This document shows, piece by piece, positions 8,632 to 17,048 of a stretch of DNA of 36,487 nt. The translations under genes and the position numbers were made by a program. The DNA is from JAGXLC01 sp046545815 (GTDB taxonomy: Bacteria; Bacteroidota; Bacteroidia; Bacteroidales; UBA12077): the NCBI GenBank assembly GCA_046545815.1, contig JBKGZA010000009.1, positions 1 to 36,487 of the forward strand, read 5' to 3'. Under the pieces are notes generated by a model. That model was not told the DNA's origin. It ran no database searches and saw nothing but the letters and a program-made list of their open reading frames with translations. How positions within the stretch are numbered: position 1 is the stretch's first letter; the number at the start of each line of letters is the position of its first letter.

Positions 8632-9498
8632 ATGGAAAATTTAAGCGACAAATATTCAATAAGTTTAGAAGAAAATATTGAACAAAAGGTTAAAGTAATT
8701 GCAAACAACAGCCATAAGTATCTTACTGAAGAAAACCTAAATCTTTTATTCCAATCATTAGATCTAACCAGCTTAAATACAATGGATACTTTTGAATTTA
8801 TTGAAGAACTATGTCTTAAGGTTAACCGGCTGGAGACTGTCTATCCTCAAATGGGCCACATAGCAAGTATATGTGTGTATCCCATTTTTGCAGAAACAGC
8901 CAGGAAAACACTAGACAACAAATACATCAGAGTAGTGGGTGTTGGGGGAAATTTCCCGTCGTCCCAGACCTTTCTGAATGTCAAAAAAGCCGAATGCAAA
9001 GAAATCATTAACTCCGGTGCAGATGAAGTAGATGTGGTAATGCCACTGGGTAAGTTTTTCTCAGGCCTTTACGAAGAAGTTTACGAAGAAATTAAAGAAC
9101 TGAAAGAACAAACAGGAAACAAAAAACTTAAAGTAATACTTGAGACAGGATTACTAAATGACTATGAGAAAATACAAATGGCTAGCTTGATCGTTATGGA
9201 GGCGGGTGCGGATTTCATCAAGACCTCTACAGGTAAGCTTCAACCGGCAGCAACCTACGATGCCGTTTATATTATGGCACAGGCAGCAAAGGCTTTTTAC
9301 AACAAAACAGGCAAAACCACAGGCATCAAGCCGGCAGGTGGTATTTCCACGGCGGAAGATGCCATCTCTTACTACGCCATTGTTAAGGAAGTGTTGGGTG
9401 ACCAATGGCTCAATTCATCATTGTTCCGAATAGGAGCCAGCCGCCTGGCCAATGAACTGCTGAGCCGTATACAAAAAGAAGAAATCACTTACTTTTGA
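8632..9498 (+). CDS. deoC: Deoxyribose-phosphate aldolase
   Basis: Class I aldolase that splits 2-deoxyribose 5-phosphate into acetaldehyde and glyceraldehyde 3-phosphate during nucleoside salvage. From the ATG at 8632 it has 288 residues. The active-site set is complete: Asp134 in DEVDVVMP, Schiff-base Lys197 in FIKTSTGK and Lys233 in TGIKPAGGIS, with spacing like the E. coli enzyme's 102/167/201. It is longer at the N-terminus than E. coli DeoC, as is usual for the larger subgroup. A TTG four codons upstream is in frame but less likely than the ATG. A -7 match (TAAATTTG, 8580-8587) lies upstream. Its last 10 bases overlap the end of the convergent prenyl synthase gene. Confidence 0.95.
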   Translation: MENLSDKYSISLEENIEQKVKVIANNSHKYLTEENLNLLFQSLDLTSLNTMDTFEFIEELCLKVNRLETVYPQMGHIASICVYPIFAETARKTLDNKYIRVVGVGGNFPSSQTFLNVKKAECKEIINSGADEVDVVMPLGKFFSGLYEEVYEEIKELKEQTGNKKLKVILETGLLNDYEKIQMASLIVMEAGADFIKTSTGKLQPAATYDAVYIMAQAAKAFYNKTGKTTGIKPAGGISTAEDAISYYAIVKEVLGDQWLNSSLFRIGASRLANELLSRIQKEEITYF

Positions 9499-10466
9499 CG
9501 GTCTACGGTGTACTTTACCAGTTCAACCAATGCATCATACGAGGCATTCTTCCCGGAATAAGTTTCAATCATGCCGAGGGCTTCCTCTTTAAAAGCCTCC
9601 ATTTTGGAGTGTGCATATTCCAACCCCTGCTTACCCCGAACAAATTCCATGATCTTGCTAACTTCTTTTCCGTTTTTCCCCGATCTGCTGAACACCTTTT
9701 TGATCTCTTTTTTCTCCACGGGCTCAGAATGATTCAACGCATATATTAACGGAAGGGTCACTTTTTTCTCCTTGATGTCATTTCCTGCGGGTTTACCAAT
9801 GGTGGCCGAACGTTCATAGTCCAGCAGATCATCTTTAATCTGAAAGGCGATTCCCACTTTTTCACCGAACCGGCGAAAGGTATCAATATCCTCCTCATTG
9901 TCAGAAACACTTCTGGCTCCGCATGCTGTACATGAAGCAATCAAAGAAGCGGTTTTCTTGGTTATTACATTAAAATACTCATCTTCAGTGATATATATTT
10001 TTCTTTTATTCTTAACCTGCATCATTTCACCTTCGCTCATCTCCTTAACAGCGTTGCTGACAATTTCCAGCTGATCATACTCTTTATTCCTTACAGACAA
10101 TAACAGACCCCTGGAAAGCAGATAATCTCCCACCAATACACTAATTTTGGATTTCCACAATGCATTGATGGAAAAATGCCCCCGCCTCTTGTAGGATTTA
10201 TCTACAACATCGTCATGAATGAGGGTAGCATTATGCAGCAATTCAATCAATGAAGCGGCCGTATATGTGGATTGGTTGGTTTCCCCCAGCAGCCGGGCAC
10301 TAAGAAAAACAAACATGGGCCGCACCAGCTTTCCCTTACGCCGTACCAAATAATTTAAAATGATATCCAGTAAAGGAATGTTCGTTTTCATAGAATCCCT
10401 GAAATAGGATTCAAAATGATCCAATTCTTCTTTTATGGGCGACTTGATTTTATCCAGTTGTGACAT
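9489..10466 (-). CDS. ispB: Long-chain trans-prenyl diphosphate synthase (octaprenyl/heptaprenyl type)
   Basis: Builds the long isoprenoid tail of the respiratory quinone (menaquinone in most Bacteroidota; inference). From the ATG at 10466 it has 325 residues and starts MSQLDKIKSPIKEEL, the normal N-terminus of this group; an ATG at 10478 would add four residues. Motifs: GKLVRP, the first aspartate site in ATLIHDDVVDKSYKRRG, and the second in FQIKDDLLDYE. A small Ala lies five residues before the first DDxxD, which in this family allows long chains, in contrast to Phe in the paralogue at 859-1833. It converges with deoC and shares 10 bp with it. The symbol is by family resemblance; exact chain length is not shown. 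Confidence 0.9.
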   Translation of the reverse strand: MSQLDKIKSPIKEELDHFESYFRDSMKTNIPLLDIILNYLVRRKGKLVRPMFVFLSARLLGETNQSTYTAASLIELLHNATLIHDDVVDKSYKRRGHFSINALWKSKISVLVGDYLLSRGLLLSVRNKEYDQLEIVSNAVKEMSEGEMMQVKNKRKIYITEDEYFNVITKKTASLIASCTACGARSVSDNEEDIDTFRRFGEKVGIAFQIKDDLLDYERSATIGKPAGNDIKEKKVTLPLIYALNHSEPVEKKEIKKVFSRSGKNGKEVSKIMEFVRGKQGLEYAHSKMEAFKEEALGMIETYSGKNASYDALVELVKYTVDRQK

Positions 10467-10659
10467 TTGTGACCCCATCCTTTAACCGATCAAAGATAAT
10501 AATTATATTCCTTGCTTTCTCATTTACTGATACAATTCCGGCCGGTGTTTGTTTTCGGAATCACACAAGGGAGGTTCTTCTTTTTTCTTGTACGCTTCTG
10601 TACCGGTTGATTGAACAAACTTTTTTTTCAAACATCGTTCCTGATAAACAAGATATTTA

Positions 10660-10667
10660 TATATTTG
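10660..10667 (+). promoter_or_regulatory. Candidate -7 promoter element for the ArsR-type gene
   Basis: TATATTTG fits the Bacteroidota -7 consensus TAnnTTTG and lies 20 bp before the ATG at 10688, a suitable distance. No clear TTTG is seen at -33. Confidence 0.4.
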
Positions 10668-10687
10668 CATGAATTAAATCAAAAAAA

Positions 10688-10990
10688 ATGGAGATAAAGG
10701 ATTTAACACCTGAACAACTGGACGAGGCAGCCAACATGTTAAAAGCCATAGCGCATCCATTAAGAATTGCCATACTCAGTCATCTGGAAGGTGGTAAAAA
10801 GCTCACTGTAACAGAGATTCATGAACTCCTGGGGATAGAACAATCCACGACTTCGCATCATTTGGGGATATTAAAGGATAAGGGTGTTCTATGCTCCAAA
10901 CGGGAAGGCAAGAATACTTACTATTACCTGAAAGATAACAGTTTAAGCAGCATAATACATTGTGTGAGCAGATGTACGGCCAATAAATAA
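10688..10990 (+). CDS. ArsR-family winged-helix transcriptional regulator
   Basis: A 100-residue DNA-binding protein. The order is a dimerisation helix (LDEAANMLKAIAHPLRIAILSHLE), the helix-turn-helix LTVTEIHELLGIEQSTTSHHLGILKDKG and the beta-wing LCSKREGKNTYYYLKD. AHPLRIAIL and STTSHHLGILKDKGVL are classic ArsR/SmtB features. The C-terminal HCVSRC could hold two cysteines for redox or metal sensing, but the alpha-3 CxC metal site of ArsR itself is absent, so a metal ligand is not claimed. It lies 79 bp before the queD-like gene on the same strand; whether the two share a transcript is unclear. Target genes are unknown. Confidence 0.9.
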   Translation: MEIKDLTPEQLDEAANMLKAIAHPLRIAILSHLEGGKKLTVTEIHELLGIEQSTTSHHLGILKDKGVLCSKREGKNTYYYLKDNSLSSIIHCVSRCTANK

Positions 10991-11069
10991 AAATCCTCTT
11001 TCCCGGGATTTGTCTCTCCAGGATATTCACAACCGGGAAGGCTTAGGTACGTAAGGAAAAAATCGAAGA

Positions 11070-11519
11070 ATGAGTACAATCAGAGTAACCAAAGAATTCA
11101 ATTTTGAAATTGCCCATGCCCTGTGGAACTATGACGGTCCTTGCAAAAATCTGCACGGCCATTCCTATAAGCTTTTTGTCACGGTGATGGGCACGCCGAT
11201 TGACGATCCCAGTCATCCCAAAAACGGGATGGTCATCGACTTTGGTGACCTTAAACGTATTGTCAACGAAGAAGTGGTGGAGCCCCTGGACCATGCGGTT
11301 ATACTCAACGCTGAAGCAATAAACCAAAACATCGACAACATCCGGCAGATGTTTGACAAACGATTCGTTGTAGATTACCAGCCCACCTGCGAAAATATGG
11401 TCATTGACCTCGCCGGCCGAATTGCCGGAAGATTGCCTGCCAGTTTAAAGCTGCACAGTTTGAAGCTACATGAAACCGGATCTTCCTATGCCGAATGGTA
11501 CGCTTCTGACAATACCTGA
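11070..11519 (+). CDS. queD: 6-carboxytetrahydropterin synthase / 6-pyruvoyl-tetrahydropterin synthase family
   Basis: Converts 7,8-dihydroneopterin triphosphate into a tetrahydropterin; in bacteria this is mostly the second step to queuosine and other 7-deazaguanines. The 149-residue product has the zinc site His16, His29 and His31 (IAHALW and LHGHSY), the catalytic Cys25 in GPCKN, the PTCENM block and the C-terminal LHETGSSYAEWY with its pterin-binding Glu. All are intact. No other queuosine genes are nearby, so the QueD assignment over a PTPS role is by likelihood in bacteria. It is followed 86 bp later by polA in the same direction. Confidence 0.92.
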   Translation: MSTIRVTKEFNFEIAHALWNYDGPCKNLHGHSYKLFVTVMGTPIDDPSHPKNGMVIDFGDLKRIVNEEVVEPLDHAVILNAEAINQNIDNIRQMFDKRFVVDYQPTCENMVIDLAGRIAGRLPASLKLHSLKLHETGSSYAEWYASDNT

Positions 11520-11605
11520 ATGTTTCATGATAATGGCCGGGAAATTTCCTGCTTAAATGAATTTTTCTTAACTTTTCGATGCAAAATGAGGAAAAATATT
11601 TAACC

Positions 11606-14380
11606 ATGCAGAAAAAACTGTTTCTACTTGATGCCTATGCATTGATATACCGGGCCTATTATGCTTTTATAAGAAACCCGATCTATAATTCAAAAGGCCT
11701 GAATACTTCAGCCATACTTGGATTTACCAATACACTGGCAGAGGTTCTGGAAAAGGAAAATCCCTCACATATTGCCGTGGCTTTTGATCCTTCCACGCCC
11801 ACTTTCCGCAATGAAATCTACAGTGAATACAAGGCGAACCGGGAAGAAATGCCCGAAGACATTCAAAAATCCATCCCTTACATCAAATCAATATTAAAGG
11901 CATTCAATATCCCTATCATTCAAAAGGAAGGATATGAAGCCGATGATGTCATCGGGACCCTTGCCCATAAAGCCAAAAATCAGGATTTTGAAACCTATAT
12001 GATGACCCCCGATAAAGACTACGGCCAGTTGCTGGAGGAAGGCATATTTATTTATAAACCCAAAAAATCAGGCAACCAGGGAGCAGAAATACTGGATAAA
12101 GACAAAATCTGTGAACAGTTCAACATAAAGCGCCCGGAACAGATCATTGATATTATGGCCCTGATGGGAGACAAATCGGATAACATCCCGGGGGCTCCGG
12201 GCATCGGTGAAAAAACGGCCATAAAGCTAATCGGTAAATATGGCTCCGTCGAAAATTTATATGAAAATATTAAAGAACTGAAAGGAAAACAAAAAGAAAA
12301 TCTGATTGAAAATGAGCATCAGGTTAAATTAAGCAAAGAACTGGTAAAGATAGAACTAAATGTACCTATTGAATTTAATACTTCAAAAATTGAACGGCAA
12401 CATCCCATCGAAGAACAACTGATGCAGTTATTCCGGGAGTTGGAGTTCAGATCCCTATCACAGCGACTTTTCCGGAAAGATACATCACAAGCCACTGCCG
12501 GCAGGGCCATCCAGCAATCCATGTTTTCCGGCTCAACCGAACCTGTTACAGGTCCAGCCCCGGAAAATTCGTTGGAGACAAGCCAGAAAGATTATCAGCT
12601 TATTGATTCAGAAGTAAAAATAGAAAACCTGGCCCGCCAATTGCAATCGATTGAAGCATTTTGCTTTGATACGGAAACCACCTCCGTCAATCCTCACAAA
12701 GCCGAGCTTGTCGGGATATCCGTTTCCTACAAAGACAACCAGGGATTTTTTATCCCCTGTCCTGTAGATCAGCAATCCTCCGAAAAGATAACGGAAACAC
12801 TGAAAACGGTATTTGAAGATAACTCCATAAAAAAAATCGGACAAAATATCAAATATGACATTCTGGTACTTAGAAATTACGGAATAACTGTCAAAGGCGA
12901 ATTGTTCGATACCATGATCGCTCATTATCTGCTTCAGCCCGAACAACGCCACAACCTGAACTTCCTTTCCCGTAAATACCTTAATTATACCCCCATCAGC
13001 ATTGAAAGCCTTATTGGAAAAAAAGGCAAAGATCAGCTTTCCATGCGCTCAGTTTCTATGGAAAAGCTTACCCCATATGCCTGTGAAGACGCAGACCTCA
13101 CTTGGCAGCTTAAAAATATACTTGAAAATGAATTGAAAAACAATGGTTTGTGGTGGCTGGCAGAAAAAATTGAAATGCCCCTGATACAGGTATTGGTCAA
13201 TATGGAAGAGAACGGCGTAAAAATTAATGTGGACGAACTCAATGACTATGCCAAAGAACTCAAAAACGAACTGAATGCCATAGAAAAAGAAGTCCATGGA
13301 ATGGCCGGTGCGGAGTTCAACATCGATTCACCCAAACAATTGGGTGAAATATTGTTTGACCGGCTGAAGATTGTGAACAACCCCAAAAAAACCCGCACCA
13401 ACCAATATTCCACCAGTGAAGAAACCCTGCAACAATTAAGTAACAAACATCCAATCATAGAGAAAGTACTTGAATTTCGATCCATCCGGAAATTGCTTTC
13501 TTCCTATGTAGAATCGCTTCCCAAACTGATCAACCCCAAAACCGACAAAATCCACACCTCGTTTAACCAGGCCATAGCCTCCACCGGCAGGTTAAGTTCC
13601 TATAACCCCAATCTGCAGAACATCCCCATAAGAGAAGAACGCGGGAGGAGGATACGGAAAGCATTCATCCCTTCCAACGGGGATTGCGTGCTAATGGCAG
13701 CCGATTATTCACAGATTGAGTTAAGGATTATGGCGCACATGAGCGGCGATCCGAACCTTATTGAGGCTTTCAGGCAAAACCTTGACATTCATAGTTCCAC
13801 GGCAGCGCAGATTTTTCACCTGAACAATCTGGACGAAGTATCCAAAGATCAGCGCAGAAAAGCGAAAACAGCCAACTTTGGAATCATTTACGGAATTTCG
13901 GCTTACGGACTATCCCAGCGGCTGAATATTCCAAGAAAAGAGGCCAAAGATCTAATTGATGAATATTTCAGGAATTTTCCGAAAGTAAAAGAATATATGG
14001 ATTACAGGATAGCCATGGCACGGGATAAAGGATATGTTGAGACAATATGGGGCAGAAAACGCTTTTTGGAGAACATCAACTCCAGAAACGCTACATTGAG
14101 AGGAATGGCAGAACGAAATGCCATCAACGCGCCCATCCAGGGATCCGCAGCCGACATCATCAAAATCGCCATGCTGAACATCTATGACGCACTCATGGAA
14201 AACCATTACCGCAGCAAGCTGATCCTGCAGGTCCATGACGAACTCATATTCGATGCCTGGAAACCGGAAGTGGAACAGTTGAGAGAGATGGTGAAAGATA
14301 AAATGGAAAATGCCTGCAAGCTAAATGTACCCTTAACGGTGGAAACCGGAACGGGGAATAATTGGGTAGAGGCACATTGA
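11606..14380 (+). CDS. polA: DNA polymerase I
   Basis: Fills gaps and removes RNA primers in replication and repair. From the ATG at 11606 the protein has 924 residues and three domains: a 5'-3' exonuclease (about 1-290, with AFDPSTPTFR, EADD and MGDKSDNIPGAPGIGEKTA), a 3'-5' proofreading domain (about 330-510) that keeps the acidic pair Asp355/Glu357 in DTETT, and the polymerase domain with ADYSQIELR (Asp700), the O-helix RRKAKTANFGIIYG (Phe758, so dideoxynucleotides should be discriminated against) and QVHDELIF (Asp878). All catalytic residues appear intact, so both exonucleases should work. An in-frame ATG at 11579 would add nine residues; the second start opens directly into KKLFLLDAYALIYRA. 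Confidence 0.97.
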   Translation: MQKKLFLLDAYALIYRAYYAFIRNPIYNSKGLNTSAILGFTNTLAEVLEKENPSHIAVAFDPSTPTFRNEIYSEYKANREEMPEDIQKSIPYIKSILKAFNIPIIQKEGYEADDVIGTLAHKAKNQDFETYMMTPDKDYGQLLEEGIFIYKPKKSGNQGAEILDKDKICEQFNIKRPEQIIDIMALMGDKSDNIPGAPGIGEKTAIKLIGKYGSVENLYENIKELKGKQKENLIENEHQVKLSKELVKIELNVPIEFNTSKIERQHPIEEQLMQLFRELEFRSLSQRLFRKDTSQATAGRAIQQSMFSGSTEPVTGPAPENSLETSQKDYQLIDSEVKIENLARQLQSIEAFCFDTETTSVNPHKAELVGISVSYKDNQGFFIPCPVDQQSSEKITETLKTVFEDNSIKKIGQNIKYDILVLRNYGITVKGELFDTMIAHYLLQPEQRHNLNFLSRKYLNYTPISIESLIGKKGKDQLSMRSVSMEKLTPYACEDADLTWQLKNILENELKNNGLWWLAEKIEMPLIQVLVNMEENGVKINVDELNDYAKELKNELNAIEKEVHGMAGAEFNIDSPKQLGEILFDRLKIVNNPKKTRTNQYSTSEETLQQLSNKHPIIEKVLEFRSIRKLLSSYVESLPKLINPKTDKIHTSFNQAIASTGRLSSYNPNLQNIPIREERGRRIRKAFIPSNGDCVLMAADYSQIELRIMAHMSGDPNLIEAFRQNLDIHSSTAAQIFHLNNLDEVSKDQRRKAKTANFGIIYGISAYGLSQRLNIPRKEAKDLIDEYFRNFPKVKEYMDYRIAMARDKGYVETIWGRKRFLENINSRNATLRGMAERNAINAPIQGSAADIIKIAMLNIYDALMENHYRSKLILQVHDELIFDAWKPEVEQLREMVKDKMENACKLNVPLTVETGTGNNWVEAH

Positions 14381-14504
14381 AGAAAAAATAAGCATAATTA
14401 ATTTTTTATTGCTTATTGTCTGCATACAATTTTTAGCAAAATGATGTGCTTTAACTTTCCAGGTTGTGTTATTTGAATTGATGTATATCAGGATAGAGTT
14501 TCTG

Positions 14505-15665
14505 TTATTGTCCTCCTTTACTCACTTCTTGTCTGCGCTGGAAGACTTTCAGCATTCCTATATCGGAGCCGGAAATCACCTCATCCTCCCTGAAGCTTGT
14601 CATAAGAATATTCTGTTCCCCTGTGCGGTTATAATCATAGATAATATGAATGTTCCCATCTGGTGTCTGCTGTCCATCCGGATAGGACACCCCGCTTCTC
14701 TGGTCCAGCAATAAGCCCTCAGACCATGAAATTCCATCATCCGTTGAGATATATGCCATCAGGTGGGAGCGTCCTGTCTGCATATCAATTGGTCCATGCT
14801 TCACCAATAAAAGATTGCCTGAATGAAGCCTGCGTATAAAAAATCTTGCCGGAGGATGCTGGATCCCGGAAGGGATCAAAGGACTCCATGTAAGGCCTTT
14901 GTCATAAGAAATGCTCCTGCCAATTCCATAATTGGTTCGGACAAACATCCACAATGATCCATCTTTACGTTCCACGATCATATGTTCATCATGGTTGCGA
15001 ACCTTTTCCGGTACATGAACGCCACCCCGTACATCCCATGTTTTGCCTTTATCTGTTGAAACAACTATTTTGGCACTTTCTTTCATCAGATGCCAGAACG
15101 ATACCGGCAAAGCCCACGTTCCATCTGACAAAACCGTTGGTTTGCACATCATAACACCATCAACAAGCCGTCGGGGTTTGCTCCACTCCGGATTATCCGA
15201 TTCGGGATCTTGGATTGTCATAGCCCAAACCCCACTTCTGGATGAACGTGAAGGTTTGATCTGTTGTGCCCAAAAAACCCAAAGTTGCCCATCCGGATCA
15301 ACCCAGACTTCAGGGTCAAAAGCCCGCACGGGTCCTTCATCGTCAGGATCAATAACAAGGACCTCTTCCCAGTTTTTTCCCTTATCCGTACTTGTGGCCA
15401 CAACCACATAATTGTTATGATCCTCACCAGCAGTTTTACCGGCATACCAGACAGCCCAAAAACGGCCTCCGCGACTCACGGCAGTACTGGGAATCCCTGT
15501 AAATTTTCTGCTTTTTGCAGCATACTGCTCTGTGGAGGACGGAGCTTCAATGATTTCAGGGGCGTCAAGATAGGAAGTATCTTCCTGGGCAGTGGATGAA
15601 CCAATATTTAACAATGATAATACCACAATGTCCAGAATAATGAAAGAGAATTTCAATATATTCAT
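14505..15665 (-). CDS. Secreted BNR-repeat / sialidase-like protein
   Basis: A 386-residue exported protein with a six-bladed propeller signature, usually annotated as sialidase family or exo-alpha-sialidase. A signal peptide spans about residues 1-26, ending at the STAQ site. Four Asp-box repeats (S-x-D-x-G-x-x-W) are visible at 92-99, 203-210, 253-260 and 307-314. FVRTNYG and RFFIRRL could supply two arginines of a carboxylate-binding triad. The position of the usual N-terminal RIP motif reads GIPS, so the first arginine seems missing and true sialidase activity is doubtful. Related BNR proteins include lyases and other glycan enzymes. There is no polysaccharide-utilisation locus around it; it converges with polA. 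Confidence 0.82.
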   Translation of the reverse strand: MNILKFSFIILDIVVLSLLNIGSSTAQEDTSYLDAPEIIEAPSSTEQYAAKSRKFTGIPSTAVSRGGRFWAVWYAGKTAGEDHNNYVVVATSTDKGKNWEEVLVIDPDDEGPVRAFDPEVWVDPDGQLWVFWAQQIKPSRSSRSGVWAMTIQDPESDNPEWSKPRRLVDGVMMCKPTVLSDGTWALPVSFWHLMKESAKIVVSTDKGKTWDVRGGVHVPEKVRNHDEHMIVERKDGSLWMFVRTNYGIGRSISYDKGLTWSPLIPSGIQHPPARFFIRRLHSGNLLLVKHGPIDMQTGRSHLMAYISTDDGISWSEGLLLDQRSGVSYPDGQQTPDGNIHIIYDYNRTGEQNILMTSFREDEVISGSDIGMLKVFQRRQEVSKGGQ

Positions 15666-15900
15666 GGTTATTCTATTTGAATGTAAAACTAATAAATATT
15701 AGCCAGCTTCCGTAATATATTAAATAATAAACAATCAAATCTTTAAACCCATTAATTGTTGTCATTTTTTAGAAAAATGTAGCACCACTCTGCTCATTAC
15801 TCCTAATTTGGACAACTAACGGAATATAAAAATCGTTATGGACAACACGATTTCCTTTTTATAAATATTTGTATATTGGGTTCAAAATTAATTGAATGAA

Positions 15901-16980
15901 ATGAAGAAAAAAGTCAAAAGCCTTTTTGAGATGCGGCACTTCCTGAAAAAAGCAGGTAAAGTGCCGGGAGAACTGGAATCTATCGAAACATCCACTGAAC
16001 CCTCTACGGTTGAGCTAGTCCGTTTCAATAAAGATTATTTCAGCCATGAAGCCATAAAGGAAACCGCTCAACTAATCAAATTGACCGATACTGGCATGTG
16101 CAACTGGATCAATGTGCTGGGGCTGGGCGATACCCAAGTCATACAAAACCTTGGAAATTCCTTTGCCATTCATCCGCTTACACTGGAGGATATCACCAAC
16201 ACCGACCATCTTCCCAAATGCGAAATATCAGAAAATCAACTCTTTTTCACATTAAAATATCCCCTTTATGACGAGAAAAAGGATCAACTCGAACTTCAGC
16301 ATATCAGTCTTATCCTTTCCAGTCATTACCTTATTACCCTTCAGGAAGGGAATGAAGATCATCTTGCTCCCATCCTGGAAAGAATCAAAAATGCCAGGGG
16401 AAAGGTCAAACAAAAAAACACAGATTATTTGTTCTATGTTATGATCGACTACATTGTCGACCAATACTTTTATGTCATGGATAACATAAGGGATAAAATT
16501 GAAGAAACCGAAGATTTGCTTATCGATAAACCCGAAGAAAACCACATCCGGGAAATTCACCTGATCAAAAAACACATCGTTTATCTACGGAAATACATCA
16601 CCTCACTGAATAAAGCAGTCACTGCCCTTTTGAACAATGAAACCTCACTGCCCGACGAAAATGTGAAGATATATATCCGCGATGTATATGACCATGCCAT
16701 TCATATCAACGAAGCGCTTATGACTTCAAAGGATTTGCAGACTACACTGCTGGAAATGAACATGGCCAATGTGAGCAACAGCATGAACCGGGTGATGAAG
16801 ACCCTTACCATCGTGGCATCAATCTTTATTCCCCTTACCTTTATTGCAGGGGTATATGGCATGAATTTCCGATACATGCCTGAATTGGATTGGACATATG
16901 GCTATCCTGCCGTTCTCTCCCTAATGCTGGTGATGGCTCTGGCCATGGTAGTTTATATGAAGAGAAAGAAGTGGTTTTGA
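15901..16980 (+). CDS. corA: Magnesium/cobalt transporter CorA
   Basis: Pentameric inner-membrane channel for Mg2+ (and Co2+ or Ni2+). From the ATG at 15901 it has 359 residues: a large cytoplasmic funnel with long acidic helices (about 1-295), then two C-terminal membrane helices joined by the selectivity motif GMN at 320-322 (VYGMNFRYMPEL), ending in the basic MKRKKWF. The helix TIVASIFIPLTFIAGVYG is the family pore helix. An in-frame TTG at 15892 would add three residues; ATG is preferred. The 235-bp spacer to the divergent BNR gene shows no recognisable Mg riboswitch. Confidence 0.95.
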   Translation: MKKKVKSLFEMRHFLKKAGKVPGELESIETSTEPSTVELVRFNKDYFSHEAIKETAQLIKLTDTGMCNWINVLGLGDTQVIQNLGNSFAIHPLTLEDITNTDHLPKCEISENQLFFTLKYPLYDEKKDQLELQHISLILSSHYLITLQEGNEDHLAPILERIKNARGKVKQKNTDYLFYVMIDYIVDQYFYVMDNIRDKIEETEDLLIDKPEENHIREIHLIKKHIVYLRKYITSLNKAVTALLNNETSLPDENVKIYIRDVYDHAIHINEALMTSKDLQTTLLEMNMANVSNSMNRVMKTLTIVASIFIPLTFIAGVYGMNFRYMPELDWTYGYPAVLSLMLVMALAMVVYMKRKKWF

Positions 16981-17048
16981 TAAAAATATTAGAATTTAAC
17001 AGGCTGGCTAACTTTTAAAAAAACTTAAGGTAAAACTACATTAACAAC

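Noticed and set aside
11000..11039. TTCCCGG/CCGGGAA inverted repeat between the ArsR-type gene and queD
   Set aside because: Arms 26 bp apart with no other operator-like feature; probably chance.
14387..14417. AATAAGC/GCTTATT inverted repeat after polA
   Set aside because: AU-rich stem with a 17-base loop and the T-run inside the loop, so not a convincing terminator.
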